DNA of 64,000 nucleotides from DSWT01 sp035373625 (GCA_035373625.1 DAOSNS010000018.1:1-64000), one strand, 5' to 3'. Numbered from the stretch's first letter, positions 1 through 9,800 are shown. Translations and numbers: made by a program. The notes: generated by a model not told the origin, from the letters alone.

Positions 1-539
1 CCGATCACTGCCACGCGCTGCACGACGTCGGGACGGTCAACGCCGGGCCGGATGGCTTCCTGGCGAACGAGGGATTGCGGCGGCTTGGCCTGCTGGAACC
101 GTTGCCCCTGGAAGACCTGGGACCGGCCAAAGTCCGCGCCACACTGTATCACATGGCGCGCGCCGTCGCCGGCAACTGCGCCTGTCTGTGTCTCTTCATC
201 CCGTGGAACGCCGATGAACTGATGCAAATGCTGCATGCCGCAACCGGTTGGGATATAAGTCTCTACGAGTACCAGAAGATCGGGGAACGCGCGCTGACCC
301 TGGCGCGGCTCTTCAACGTGCGTGAGGGGTTCGGTCCGCAGGATGATCGCCTTGCGCCGCGCAGCTATGGCCCGACGACAAGCGGGGCGTTGGCAAAAGG
401 CGGCATTGACCCCGCGACACTGGAGGCCGCGATGCATACGTACTACGGGATGCTGGGATGGGACCGCGAGACGGGTATCCCGTCCCGTGAAAAGCTAGAG
501 GAATTGGACGTGGCCTGGGCAGAGGCGTACTTGCCGTAA
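1..539 (+). CDS. Aldehyde ferredoxin oxidoreductase, C-terminal part
   Basis: The frame is open from the left edge (first whole codon at base 3), so only the last 178 residues are present; the family is usually about 600 aa. These tungsten- or molybdenum-pterin enzymes oxidise aldehydes to carboxylic acids and pass electrons to ferredoxin in the cytoplasm. The end of the protein shows the family signature: a Tyr-Tyr-x-x-x-Gly-Trp-Asp block followed by Gly-Ile-Pro and Lys-Leu-Glu-Glu-Leu. The Cys in the Cys-Leu-Cys-Leu-Phe stretch is the probable last ligand of the [4Fe-4S] cluster. Substrate cannot be told from this fragment. No ferredoxin or cofactor gene is visible beside it. Confidence 0.85.
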   Translation, partial: DHCHALHDVGTVNAGPDGFLANEGLRRLGLLEPLPLEDLGPAKVRATLYHMARAVAGNCACLCLFIPWNADELMQMLHAATGWDISLYEYQKIGERALTLARLFNVREGFGPQDDRLAPRSYGPTTSGALAKGGIDPATLEAAMHTYYGMLGWDRETGIPSREKLEELDVAWAEAYLP

Positions 540-540
540 C

Positions 541-598
541 GATACGTGATGCGTGATGCGTGAGACGTGAAAGGCCAATCACGCATCACGCCTGATGA
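541..598. repeat. Short palindromic repeat after the oxidoreductase gene
   Basis: Iterations of CGTGATG are followed by their inverse; CGTGATGCGT at 545-554 pairs with ACGCATCACG at 581-590. It starts two bases after the stop codon and could fold as a terminator-like hairpin, but no T-run follows. The style matches the other dispersed short repeats in this window. Confidence 0.6.
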
Positions 599-737
599 TA
601 TTGTTGACAGTGATTCGCGCCGGACAACTGTATCCTGGGGGCATCTATGATCTACACAGTCGCCGTGGCATCGTCCGCGCAGGTGAGCGCGGTTAAAAGC
701 CTTCCAAAGGCGGTTTCAATTGCCGCAGTCTGAGCCA

Positions 738-1127
738 TCACTCGCGACTCAATACATCTTCGATATGTCCCACAAAAACAGTTAAATCCTGCAAGGGCTT
801 GCGGATTACATCGGCCTCGGTCAATCCGATGGCTCGCAACGCCGGCGAGAGCGTGAATTGTGGTGACCCGGTGTAAACCAGATAACGCGACTGGGGAGCA
901 ATCGTGTGCAAAGCTAACAACGTCTCCACACCTCCCATGCGCGGCATGCGAATGTCCACAATGCAGACATCAAATGCCTGCTCTCGTTGCAGACGAATGG
1001 CGGTTTCGCCACTCTCGGCCATGGCGGTCGCGTAACCCATTTCCTGCAAAAAATCGGCCAGCGAGGTCAGGGTTAAAGACTCATCGTCCACGATTAGCAC
1101 ACGTGCGCGTTTTACTTGTAACGTCAT
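738..1127 (-). CDS. Single-domain response regulator (CheY-like receiver)
   Basis: A 129-residue protein made of one receiver domain and no output domain. The acidic pair sits in LIVDDES (residues 11-17), the phospho-acceptor is D58 in VDIRMP, and K110 in RKPL completes the active site, so it should be phosphorylatable. The start codon follows a strong GGAGGT ribosome site. It diverges from the histidine kinase cluster and may be a shuttle or sink for phosphate from those kinases. Two near-direct copies of CCAWCCATAATGC lie just upstream and could be an operator. Partner and target are unknown. Confidence 0.85.
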   Translation of the reverse strand: MTLQVKRARVLIVDDESLTLTSLADFLQEMGYATAMAESGETAIRLQREQAFDVCIVDIRMPRMGGVETLLALHTIAPQSRYLVYTGSPQFTLSPALRAIGLTEADVIRKPLQDLTVFVGHIEDVLSRE

Positions 1128-1509
1128 ACACCTCCAACCATAATGCTACATTTTGCCCATCCATAATGCGGAAGTCCCTGCTCTCTATTAAGCATCATTA
1201 TAATCCAAAATCCGCTTAAAACGAGAAAGTCGGGTATAGTGCAATATGCCCCCCCACAAGTTGGGAATTTTGAGCTTTGACCACGCCCAATCCCACGGAA
1301 TGTAACCGAACCGGTGGCACAGTCCCAATAACGAAAATGATCGCAGGACTATCGGACTAACGACTATCAGACTATTTTTTAGAGAAGTTTATGGAATTGG
1401 GAAGGGTACTACAATCCAATAAGAGTTGCTTTCCTCATTTTATCATGATACACTGTATAGTAGTCACGCGAATACTATGCCTGGACATTTGAATTGAAAG
1501 GGTGGGATC
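1128..1509. promoter_or_regulatory. Intergenic region with short repeat and candidate kinase promoter
   Basis: This 382-bp gap separates the divergent receiver and hybrid kinase. It holds no convincing gene. At about 1346-1375 there is an iterated GGACTAT / GACTATCAG repeat. TTGCTT at 1426-1431 and TACACT at 1449-1454, 17 bp apart, form a plausible sigma-70 promoter for the kinase; a second box, TATAGT, lies at 1456-1461. Confidence 0.45.
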
Positions 1510-3090
1510 ATGAATTCGCAAACCAGAATTCTGTTGATCGAAGATGAAGCCGCGCACATCGCGCTCATTCGACGTGTGTTTGAAGACCGCTCGCCTGATA
1601 CCTCGCTGATCATTGTCCATACCCTGAAAGAAGGGCGCGCGCATCTCGCGGCTGAAGCCATAGACCTGGTGATTGTGGACTGGCTGCTGCCGGATGGATG
1701 GGGGACGGACATCATTCCCGCGCCGGAGAGCGCGGTACAGTTCCCCGTCATCGTGATGACCAGTCACGGCAACGAGCAGGTCGCCGTGGAGGCGATGAAA
1801 GCCGGCGCATTGGATTACGTGGTCAAATCGGCGGAGACGCTGGCGGATATGCCCCATATCGCCGAGCGTGCCCTGCGCGAGTGGCGCCATATCGTCGAAC
1901 GTCGCCAGGCCGAGCAAGAGATCGCGCGCTTGCAGCACTTACTGCAAAACATCACCGATTCCATGCCGTCAGCCTTGATCACACTCGACACACAGGGCCG
2001 TGTGCTGACCTGGAATCCGGCAGCCGAGCGTCTGACCCACTGCAAAAGTGAAGTGGCCTACGGCAACATCCTCTGGGAAAAATGTCCTGAGCTTGACCGT
2101 TACCGCCCCTTGATCGCCGAGGTGTTGGAGACCCGGCAGGTTGCGCACCGGCACCGCGAGATGGTGCGCACGCCAGAAGCAACATACTACTACGATGTCC
2201 ACGTGTTTCCCTTGCTGGCCGATACCCTTGCCGGTGTGGTCTTGCATATCGAAGACGCAACCCAGCGGGTGCACATGGAAGAGATGATGTTGCAGACGAC
2301 GAAGATGGCGAGCATCGGCGGCCTGGCAGCCGGGATGGCGCACGAAATCAACAATCCCCTCGGTGCGATGATGCAGGCGGCGCAGTTGTTGCAAATGATC
2401 CTCGACACGCAGAATCCGCGCAACCGTGCGCGTATCGAAGCCGCAGGCATTGATCCGGCGCGCCTGGAGGCATTTCTGCAAGAGCGCAGGTTGCTGGAAT
2501 ATGCCCAGGGCATCCGCGATATGGGGGATCGGGCGGCCAAGATCGTCTCCGACCTCCTCAGTTTCTCACGGAGAGGGACTTCCAATCCGACACCGCGGGA
2601 CATCAATGAACTGATCAAACAAACGCTCGATCTGGCCGCTGCCGACTACAATTTGACCAAACAGTACGACTTCCGCAACATTAAGATCACGTGTGATTTC
2701 GCGCCTGACCTGCCGCCGGTGGTATGCGACGGGCAGCAAATTCAACAGGTAGTGCTCAATCTGGTGCGCAATGCCGCGCAGGCGCTGAGCGAGAAGTTTT
2801 CCGGCGGAGGGCCGGATTATCCTGCACGGCTGATCCTTCGTACCTCGCAGGCCGATCCGCATCATGTGCGTGTGGAAATCGAGGATAACGGGCCGGGCAT
2901 TCCTGAGGCCATCCGTCCGCGGCTTTTTGAGCCGTTCTTTACCACCAAGGATGTCGGTGAAGGCACCGGACTGGGATTGTGGCTCTGTTGGTCTATCATC
3001 GTCGAACGCCACAAGGGACGTATTTGGGCGGAGCCAGCGCAGGAGGAAGGCACGCGCTTTATCTTCGAGTTGCCGCTCAATGGAGGATAG
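1510..3090 (+). CDS. Receiver-PAS-histidine kinase (hybrid sensor kinase)
   Basis: A soluble 526-residue kinase. Residues 1-120 are a receiver (acidic residues in LLIEDE, phospho-acceptor D57 in IVDWLLPDG), followed by a coiled coil and a PAS domain at about 145-255. The dimerisation/phosphotransfer domain has its H-box in GMAHEINNP with H278, and the ATPase has the N-box NLVRNAAQA and Gly-rich GTGLGLW. The NtrB-like H-box and N-terminal receiver suggest it is controlled by another kinase and passes phosphate on. An insert of about 30 residues separates the two helices of the phosphotransfer domain. No membrane segment is seen. It heads a run of four kinases on the same strand. Confidence 0.9.
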   Translation: MNSQTRILLIEDEAAHIALIRRVFEDRSPDTSLIIVHTLKEGRAHLAAEAIDLVIVDWLLPDGWGTDIIPAPESAVQFPVIVMTSHGNEQVAVEAMKAGALDYVVKSAETLADMPHIAERALREWRHIVERRQAEQEIARLQHLLQNITDSMPSALITLDTQGRVLTWNPAAERLTHCKSEVAYGNILWEKCPELDRYRPLIAEVLETRQVAHRHREMVRTPEATYYYDVHVFPLLADTLAGVVLHIEDATQRVHMEEMMLQTTKMASIGGLAAGMAHEINNPLGAMMQAAQLLQMILDTQNPRNRARIEAAGIDPARLEAFLQERRLLEYAQGIRDMGDRAAKIVSDLLSFSRRGTSNPTPRDINELIKQTLDLAAADYNLTKQYDFRNIKITCDFAPDLPPVVCDGQQIQQVVLNLVRNAAQALSEKFSGGGPDYPARLILRTSQADPHHVRVEIEDNGPGIPEAIRPRLFEPFFTTKDVGEGTGLGLWLCWSIIVERHKGRIWAEPAQEEGTRFIFELPLNGG

Positions 3091-3132
3091 GGATTAGGGA
3101 TTAGGGATTGGGGATTGGGGATTGGAAGCCCC
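3088..3132. repeat. Iterated GGGATTA/GGGGATT heptamers
   Basis: Six or so tandem heptamers of the GGGATTA / GGGGATT type begin at the stop codon of the upstream kinase and fill the short gap before the next kinase. A related short stretch follows the M28 peptidase gene near 25.6 kb. Confidence 0.7.
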
Positions 3133-3155
3133 ACTGATAAGGTAGGAAATCTGGA

Positions 3156-4898
3156 ATGTCGTTTTTTACAAGTCCACGCAAATCAATAGATAGCAGGGCG
3201 GCTGCTATCGAAAGCTACCTTTCGCCAATACTGTCGGCAAACAAGTACAGTGTTGCCCGAGCCGTACAATATATGGGCTTTGTCTCTCTGATCGCTGTGG
3301 TGCTGGCGGGTATCGTTGCGGCGTTCGACCACAATTGGGTGGCGTTACGGGCACTGGTGACGATCATCCTCCCGCTTATCGCAATGCTATGGCTGTGCCG
3401 TCGGGGGCATGTCAGTACTGCCGTTTTCATCCTGGCCATTAGCCTGTTGTTGTTGTCCACGGTCCTTGCCACCCTGGGACAGGGCATCCATGACGTGACC
3501 AACTTTGTCTATCCGGGCATTTTGCTCGTCTCCAGCCTGGTACTGAACAAGCGGGCTTTCATCATCCTCACCGTGCTCTCGCTGCTTTGCGTGGCTTGGC
3601 TGGTTTTGGGTGCGATGTTTGGCCTGTTCACGCCACTGCCACCTGATGTTGGGACACCGGCGGATCTGTTGATCGTCTTTGTCATCCTGATCGCTACGGC
3701 GATTTGTGTTTATCTGCTGAGCCACGATCTGCAACAAAGCCTGCTCGAAGCCCAAAGGCAAATGATGGAACGCCAGCAGGTCGAACGTGCCTTGCGCGAA
3801 TCGCAGACGATGCTGCAATTGATCTTCGATAACGCACTTGACGGCATCAGCGTCTATGAAGAGGACCTTGTCAACAATACGCGCCGGTTAATTGATTGCA
3901 ATGCCCGTTACGCCGAGCTGGCCGGGCGCACTAAAGAAGAGTTGCTGGCCATGGGCGATACGACCCCGGTTCAGCGAGATGCCGAGAAGTTCAAGGATCG
4001 TGCCGAGTTCCTTGAACGCCTGAATCAGGGAGTGTATATCGGCCATTTTTCATGGCTGCGCCCTGACGGACGTGAGAACGTCATCGAATATGCCGCCGTC
4101 CCTTTGCACCTCGGAGATCGCCGGCTGGTCATCGGCGTTGACCGCGACATCACGGCGGAATTGCATGCCCAAGCCGAGCGTGAGGCTATGATCGCAGCGC
4201 TGGAGGCCAAAAACGCCGAGCTGGAGCGTTTTACCTACACCGTATCCCACGACCTGAAAAGCCCGCTCATCACCGTCAAAGGCTTCGTCGGCTTTTTGGA
4301 AAAGGACATTGCGGCCGGCAATCTGGAGCGGGTCAGGGAAGATATGGCCTTCATCAACGACGCCGTCGCCAAGATGGAACGACTGTTGAGCGAATTGTTG
4401 GAGCTATCACGCATCGGGCGGCTGATGAATCCGCCGGAAGAGACACCTTTCGCAGAAATCGCCCGCGAGGCGGTGGCGCTGGTGCAGGGGCGCATCGCCG
4501 AACGTGGCGTGCAGGTGGAGATCGCGCCCAACCTGCCCAACGTCTACGGCGACCGTGCGCGGTTGGTGGAAGTGGTACAGAATCTGGTGGATAATGCCTG
4601 CAAGTTCATGGGCACGCAGCCCCAACCACGCATCGAGATCGGCGCCCGGCAGGAGCAGGACAAGGTGATCTTTTTTGTGCGCGATAACGGCATCGGCGTT
4701 GAGCCATCCTATCATGAGCGCATCTTTGAGCTATTCGACAAGCTCGATCCCACCACTGAAGGCACCGGCATCGGCCTGGCGTTGGTGAAACGCATCGTAG
4801 AAACGCACGGCGGCACAGTGTGGGTCGAATCTGCCGGCGCAGGGCAGGGCAGTACCTTCTGCTTTACCCTGCCGGATGCGCGCCGGAAAACGTTTTGA
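3156..4898 (+). CDS. Membrane-bound PAS sensor histidine kinase
   Basis: 580 residues. Residues about 38-195 hold roughly six hydrophobic segments, which act as the membrane sensor. A coiled coil leads to a PAS domain at about 210-335. The H-box is in YTVSHDLKSPL with H365; the ATPase has the N-box NLVDNACKF, DNGIGV and GTGIGLAL. The kinase core closely matches the two downstream kinases, so these three genes look like duplicates with different sensors. The phytochrome-type core (SHDLKSPL) fits the Rcp1-like receiver at the end of the cluster. Start chosen from the AGGTAGGA ribosome site. Confidence 0.9.
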   Translation: MSFFTSPRKSIDSRAAAIESYLSPILSANKYSVARAVQYMGFVSLIAVVLAGIVAAFDHNWVALRALVTIILPLIAMLWLCRRGHVSTAVFILAISLLLLSTVLATLGQGIHDVTNFVYPGILLVSSLVLNKRAFIILTVLSLLCVAWLVLGAMFGLFTPLPPDVGTPADLLIVFVILIATAICVYLLSHDLQQSLLEAQRQMMERQQVERALRESQTMLQLIFDNALDGISVYEEDLVNNTRRLIDCNARYAELAGRTKEELLAMGDTTPVQRDAEKFKDRAEFLERLNQGVYIGHFSWLRPDGRENVIEYAAVPLHLGDRRLVIGVDRDITAELHAQAEREAMIAALEAKNAELERFTYTVSHDLKSPLITVKGFVGFLEKDIAAGNLERVREDMAFINDAVAKMERLLSELLELSRIGRLMNPPEETPFAEIAREAVALVQGRIAERGVQVEIAPNLPNVYGDRARLVEVVQNLVDNACKFMGTQPQPRIEIGARQEQDKVIFFVRDNGIGVEPSYHERIFELFDKLDPTTEGTGIGLALVKRIVETHGGTVWVESAGAGQGSTFCFTLPDARRKTF

Positions 4899-4927
4899 AA
4901 GATGGATTTGGGGTTAAGAGTTAAGGG

Positions 4928-7540
4928 GTGACTGTGGCAAGCGCGTTTTATGGCAATTTGCGTCCGACACGGCTGACCATCGGCATACTCTTTGAAAATA
5001 TGCCCAATGAGCAGCAGGATTACCTGGCCGAAGTGCTGGCCGGGGCCGTTGCTGCTGCACAAGAAAACGATGTGAACCTGCTCGGTTTCGCGGGAGGACA
5101 CCTATACCACACCTTCTATAACGAATTTGACACCCAACGTAACATCCTCTACGAATTAGTTGGACCTGAAAACGTCCACGGTCTGATCATCCTGGGCACC
5201 ATCGGCACTTATGCCCCACTCCACAAGACGATCCCCTTCTACTATCGCTACGCGCCTTTGCCGACCATCAAAGTCGGCCAGCCCCTGGAGGATATCCCGA
5301 CCGTGGTTGCCGATGAAGAGGCCGGTGTCTACGCCGCGATGGTGCACTTGATTCGTGATCATCACTACCGCCGCATTGCTCTGATTGATTATCCTGAAAA
5401 CTATCCCTATCTGAGGCCGCGCCACAACGCTTACCAAAAAGCCCTCACCGATTACGGGATTCCCCTCGATCCACGCCTCATCGTCCCCGGCGATTGGACC
5501 GTCCGTTCAGGGCGCGAGGCCATCCCAATCCTCCTCGACGAACGCCGCGTCAGCTTCGATGCTCTTGTCGCCTCCAATGACAATATGGCCCTCGGCGCCA
5601 TGGAAGTGCTACAGGCGCGAGGCATCCATGTCCCTTATGATGTGGCCATCGTCGGCTTCGATGATGCGCAAATGTCGCGGTTGGTTATGCCTTCGTTGAC
5701 CACCGTGCGCCAGCCGATGTTCGAATTAGGGAAACGTGCCTTACAGGCACTTTTAGCCGCCATCAACGGCGACACGCTCCCCCCGCAAATCGTACTGCCT
5801 ACCGAACTGCTCATCCGCCAATCGTGTGGCTGTCAGGATCCGCCGGTGGCACGGACGATGGCCTGCGCATCTGTGCCCATTGTCAGTCCACAGGCCGATG
5901 GGGATGTGAACGCCCATCGCGAGCCGATCATCGCCGAGCTGGCCCAGATTATCGGCCCAACCGCAGAAACTCAAAGCCAGGCCACGCAGTTATTCGATGC
6001 GGCTATGGCAGATTTGCAGGCCCAACCGGCCGGCACGTTTTTGCCTACCCTGGATAAAATTCTGCGTCGGTCGGTCGAGAGAGGCGATGACATTACCCGG
6101 TGGCAAGATGTCATCTCCAGGTTACGGGTGCGCCTCCAACCGCATCTTGGCGACCCGCTCCTCATCTGCCGCGCCGAAGACCTTTGGCATCAGGCACGGG
6201 TGTTTATCGGTGAGACGACACGGAAACAACCGGCGCAGCGTCAACTGCGCATTGACCAGCAGAACATCCTGATCCGTATGTTCGGACAGGCACTCGTCAC
6301 CACATTCGATATGGACACGCTGTTGCATATCGTGGCCGACCAGATGGTGCAACTGAACATTCCCGGTTGTTACATCGCCCTGTATGAAAACCCACAACCT
6401 TACACCTACCCCCAGCCGGCGCCGGAGTGGGCACAGTTAGTCCTGGCGTATCGTGAAAATGCCCTCCGGGGCGTCATAGCACCGGACAAACCTGAAGCCG
6501 GTGCCTGGCGTTTCCGCACTCCTCAATTGTTGCCTTCGGGTTTGTTGCCGTCGGACCGCCGCTACACCTTGATCGTCGAGCCGCTGTATTTCCAGAATCA
6601 CCAAATCGGCCTGGCCCTGCTGGAAATGGGACCGCGCGAAGGCGCCGTGTATGAGGTCGTGCGTGAACAGATCAGCAGCGCGCTCGAAAGTGTTTTGCTT
6701 TTCCAGGAACAGAAGCGGGCGGAAGCGGCGTTGAGCAAGGCATATATGGAAGTCGAAGAACAAGTCCGGCAGCGCACTCTTGAACTGGAACAAGAGATCG
6801 GCGAGCGCAAGCAAGCAGAGTCCATGCAGCAAATGCTGATTGCCGAGCTGGAAGCCAAGAACGCTGAATTGGAACGTTTTGCGTACACCGTCTCGCACGA
6901 TCTAAAAAGCCCATTGATTACCATCGGCGGCTTTGTAGGTTTTTTGGAGAAAGATGTTCTGACCGGCGACCTGGAACGGATGCATGCCGATCTGGCCCAC
7001 ATCCACGACGCCGTCGCCAAAATGGAGCGCCTGTTGAGCGAGTTGTTGGAGCTATCGCGCATCGGGCAACGGAGACCCGCGCCGGTGGCGGTACCCTTCG
7101 CGGAGATTGCCGGCGAGGCGGTGACGTTGGTGCAAGGACGCATCGCAGCATGCAACGCACAAGTAGATATTGCGCCCGACCTGCCCATTGTCTACGGCGA
7201 CCGGGCGCGGCTGGTGGAGGTGATACAAAATCTGGTGGATAATGCCTGCAAGTTCATGGGCGAGCAACCCCAACCACGGGTCGAGATCGGCGCCCGACAG
7301 GAGCAAGGGGAGGTCGTCTTTTTTGTCCGCGACAACGGTGTGGGGGTTGAGCCACGTTACCAAGATCGAATTTTTGAGCTGTTTGAGAAACTCGATCCGC
7401 AGAGTGAGGGCGCCGGTGTTGGGCTGGCGCTGGTCAAACGCATCGTGGAAATGCACGGGGGCAAAATCTGGGTCGAATCTGCGGGGTCTGGCCAGGGATG
7501 TACTTTTTGCTTTACGCTGGCAAAGCCGACATCGGCCTGA
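4928..7540 (+). CDS. LacI-type ligand-binding domain fused to a histidine kinase
   Basis: 870 residues. About 15-300 match the periplasmic-binding-protein-like effector domain of LacI/GalR regulators (Peripla_BP_3): RLTIGILFEN near the start, the DALVASNDNMALGA block, and VAIVGFDDAQMSRLVMPSLTTVRQP. There is no DNA-binding helix-turn-helix, signal peptide or membrane segment, so it should sense a sugar-like ligand in the cytoplasm. The middle (about 440-590) looks like a diverged GAF domain. A coiled coil follows, then a kinase core with H657 in VSHDLKSPL and an ATPase with NLVDNACKF. The start is GTG; another GTG two codons later is equally possible. Confidence 0.85.
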   Translation: MTVASAFYGNLRPTRLTIGILFENMPNEQQDYLAEVLAGAVAAAQENDVNLLGFAGGHLYHTFYNEFDTQRNILYELVGPENVHGLIILGTIGTYAPLHKTIPFYYRYAPLPTIKVGQPLEDIPTVVADEEAGVYAAMVHLIRDHHYRRIALIDYPENYPYLRPRHNAYQKALTDYGIPLDPRLIVPGDWTVRSGREAIPILLDERRVSFDALVASNDNMALGAMEVLQARGIHVPYDVAIVGFDDAQMSRLVMPSLTTVRQPMFELGKRALQALLAAINGDTLPPQIVLPTELLIRQSCGCQDPPVARTMACASVPIVSPQADGDVNAHREPIIAELAQIIGPTAETQSQATQLFDAAMADLQAQPAGTFLPTLDKILRRSVERGDDITRWQDVISRLRVRLQPHLGDPLLICRAEDLWHQARVFIGETTRKQPAQRQLRIDQQNILIRMFGQALVTTFDMDTLLHIVADQMVQLNIPGCYIALYENPQPYTYPQPAPEWAQLVLAYRENALRGVIAPDKPEAGAWRFRTPQLLPSGLLPSDRRYTLIVEPLYFQNHQIGLALLEMGPREGAVYEVVREQISSALESVLLFQEQKRAEAALSKAYMEVEEQVRQRTLELEQEIGERKQAESMQQMLIAELEAKNAELERFAYTVSHDLKSPLITIGGFVGFLEKDVLTGDLERMHADLAHIHDAVAKMERLLSELLELSRIGQRRPAPVAVPFAEIAGEAVTLVQGRIAACNAQVDIAPDLPIVYGDRARLVEVIQNLVDNACKFMGEQPQPRVEIGARQEQGEVVFFVRDNGVGVEPRYQDRIFELFEKLDPQSEGAGVGLALVKRIVEMHGGKIWVESAGSGQGCTFCFTLAKPTSA

Positions 7541-7576
7541 TCCCCATCTTTTTGATAGGGATTGCGGAATTCCTCT

Positions 7577-9253
7577 ATGAGAACCCAATTCAGTTTTGGC
7601 TGGCTTTACGGCGTCGCCCGGCTGACAATGTCCGCGGAGATCACAAGCCCGACGAATCCGGGAAGTTGGATCGGTACCGGACTCTTCTTGCTGGCTGCCG
7701 TCCTCTTAGGAGTCCTGGCTTACTTTCTGATTAGCCGCTTCATTAACGCGATGCGCAAACTTGAAGCCAACGTCAAAGAGCACGAGAAGCTGGTCTCGCT
7801 GCAACAAGCCGTATTTGATGCGGCTGCCGACGGTATCCTGGCCGTTGACCACACCGGCAAGATCACCACATTCAACCGCAAATTTACGGAGATGTGGAAC
7901 ATTCCTGAGACGCTGATCACCTCTCGTGAAGATGCTCAAATTGTCGCTTTTGTGCTACAACAACTGGAAAACCCCGCGGAATTTTTGGCGCGCATCAAGG
8001 CGTTGTACGCCCATCCCCAGGACGAAGGTGATGATCTCATCAAACTCAAGGACGGACGCATCTTTGAACGCTACACCCAACCGCAACGGCTTGGGGATGA
8101 TATCGTGGGACGGGTGTGGGTTTTCAGGGACGTCACGGCTCAAAAAAGCACCGAGGAGGCGCTGGCGCGCGAACGCAACCTGTTACGCGCCGTGGTGGAT
8201 ACCCTGCCCCACATTGTCTTTGCGAAAGACAGCGCCGGGCGTAAAATTCTGGCCAATGCCGGCGATCAAACCGCCATGGGCGTGAAATCCGAGGCAGAGG
8301 CTTTAGGCAAAACCGACTTTGAAATCTATCCTTACGAAAAAGCAGCCCGTTTTGCGGCCGAAGACCGTGCTGTGTTGGAAGAAGGTGTGGTGTTTGAGAG
8401 TGAAAGCACTTATGTGGATACATCGGGGCAACGACACTGGTTGTCTGGCTCCAAGCGCCCGTTCCGCAACGAGGCCGGGGAAATCATCGGCCTTGTGGGT
8501 GTCTTTCACGATATTACGCCCCTCCGCCAGGCTGAGATCGAACGTGAAGCCCTGATCGCCGACCTGGAAGCCAAAAATGCCGAACTGGAGCGTTTCACCT
8601 ACACTGTTTCCCACGATCTGAAAAGCCCGCTGATTACCATCAGGGGATTTCTTGGCTTCCTGGAGCAAGATGCTTTGAACGGCCGCATAGACCAGGCCCG
8701 ACACGATATCGAGCTGATTTCCGATGCCGCCAACAAGATGCAACAGTTACTCGATGAGCTATTGGAGCTTTCACGTATTGGACGGCTGCGCAATCCCCCA
8801 CAGGCTGTCTCGTTGAGCGAATTGGCCCGTGAAGCGGCGGAACTGGTAGCCGGGCAGCTTATGGCGCGCGGCGTGGAGGTAGAGATCGCCCCCGACATGC
8901 CCACCGTCGTCGGCGACCGTCCGCGCCTGCGGGAGGTTTTCGAGAACCTGCTGGGCAATGCAGCCAAATTTATGGGCACGCAGCCCCATCCGCGCGTGGA
9001 AATCGGGGTGCGCTATGATAAAGATGAGCCTCAACCGGTGATCTACGTGCGCGATAATGGCATCGGCATCGAGCCACAATATCACGAGAAGATCTTCGGC
9101 CTCTTTGAAAAGCTCGATGCTACCTCGGAAGGAACAGGGATCGGCCTGGCGATTGTCAAACGCATCATCGAGGTTCACAAAGGACGGATTTGGGTGGAGT
9201 CCGAAGGACATGGCCGGGGGAGCGCCTTCTGTTTCACCCTCCCACAATCCTGA
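7577..9253 (+). CDS. Membrane-anchored double-PAS histidine kinase
   Basis: One hydrophobic segment (about residues 30-52) is followed by a short coiled coil, two PAS domains (about 70-180 and 195-315) and the same kinase core as the two preceding genes: H346 in VSHDLKSPL, NLLGNAAKF, DNGIGI, GTGIGLAI. The ATG at 7577 is preferred to a TTG five codons upstream; the ribosome site is weak, and translation may depend on coupling to the gene ending 36 bp before. The second PAS (sequence ...HIVFAKDSAG...) resembles small-molecule-binding PAS_4 domains. Ligands are unknown. Confidence 0.88.
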   Translation: MRTQFSFGWLYGVARLTMSAEITSPTNPGSWIGTGLFLLAAVLLGVLAYFLISRFINAMRKLEANVKEHEKLVSLQQAVFDAAADGILAVDHTGKITTFNRKFTEMWNIPETLITSREDAQIVAFVLQQLENPAEFLARIKALYAHPQDEGDDLIKLKDGRIFERYTQPQRLGDDIVGRVWVFRDVTAQKSTEEALARERNLLRAVVDTLPHIVFAKDSAGRKILANAGDQTAMGVKSEAEALGKTDFEIYPYEKAARFAAEDRAVLEEGVVFESESTYVDTSGQRHWLSGSKRPFRNEAGEIIGLVGVFHDITPLRQAEIEREALIADLEAKNAELERFTYTVSHDLKSPLITIRGFLGFLEQDALNGRIDQARHDIELISDAANKMQQLLDELLELSRIGRLRNPPQAVSLSELAREAAELVAGQLMARGVEVEIAPDMPTVVGDRPRLREVFENLLGNAAKFMGTQPHPRVEIGVRYDKDEPQPVIYVRDNGIGIEPQYHEKIFGLFEKLDATSEGTGIGLAIVKRIIEVHKGRIWVESEGHGRGSAFCFTLPQS

Positions 9254-9312
9254 GGGGTATACCATCCAATGTTCCACCATGTTAACTTGCCAACGTTCGA
9301 GGGAACAGCGAT

Positions 9313-9753
9313 ATGACAACAGACGAACCACTCATTGTGCTACTTGTTGAAGACAATCTGGCGCATGCAGAAATGGTCATCCGCAATTTTCAGGACCACC
9401 AGGTCCCCAACAAAATCTACCATGTCCTGGATGGTGAAGCCGCGCTTGATTTTCTCTACCATCGCGGGCGGTTCTCCGACCCGACCACCAGCCCGCGTCC
9501 CCACGTTATCCTCCTCGACCTGCGCCTGCCCAAAATCAACGGCTTACAGGTGTTGCAGGAAATCAAAACGGACGAAACTTTGCTGAGTATCCCCGTGATT
9601 ATCCTCACCACCTCAGAAGCCGAACGTGATCTGACCATGGCCTATCAGAATCACACCAACAGCTATCTGGTCAAGCCCATAGATTTTGCCAAATTCACGC
9701 AGCTAATCAACGACCTGGGGCTTTACTGGCTGTCCTGGAACCGTCAACCCTGA
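9313..9753 (+). CDS. Rcp1-like single-domain response regulator
   Basis: 146 residues, one receiver domain. The active site is complete: LLVEDN, D69 in LLDLRLP, T in LTTSEAERD and K in LVKPIDF. The length and the extended loop before the phosphorylated Asp (RGRFSDPTTSPRP) are typical of Rcp1-type receivers that pair with phytochrome-like kinases carrying a SHDLKSPL H-box, which matches the three kinases just upstream. It has no output domain, so signalling must go through protein contact or a further phosphotransfer step. Confidence 0.88.
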   Translation: MTTDEPLIVLLVEDNLAHAEMVIRNFQDHQVPNKIYHVLDGEAALDFLYHRGRFSDPTTSPRPHVILLDLRLPKINGLQVLQEIKTDETLLSIPVIILTTSEAERDLTMAYQNHTNSYLVKPIDFAKFTQLINDLGLYWLSWNRQP

Positions 9754-9800
9754 GAGACCACGGGGGGGCGAATTACGAATCGTTGGCCACTGCCCACTAC

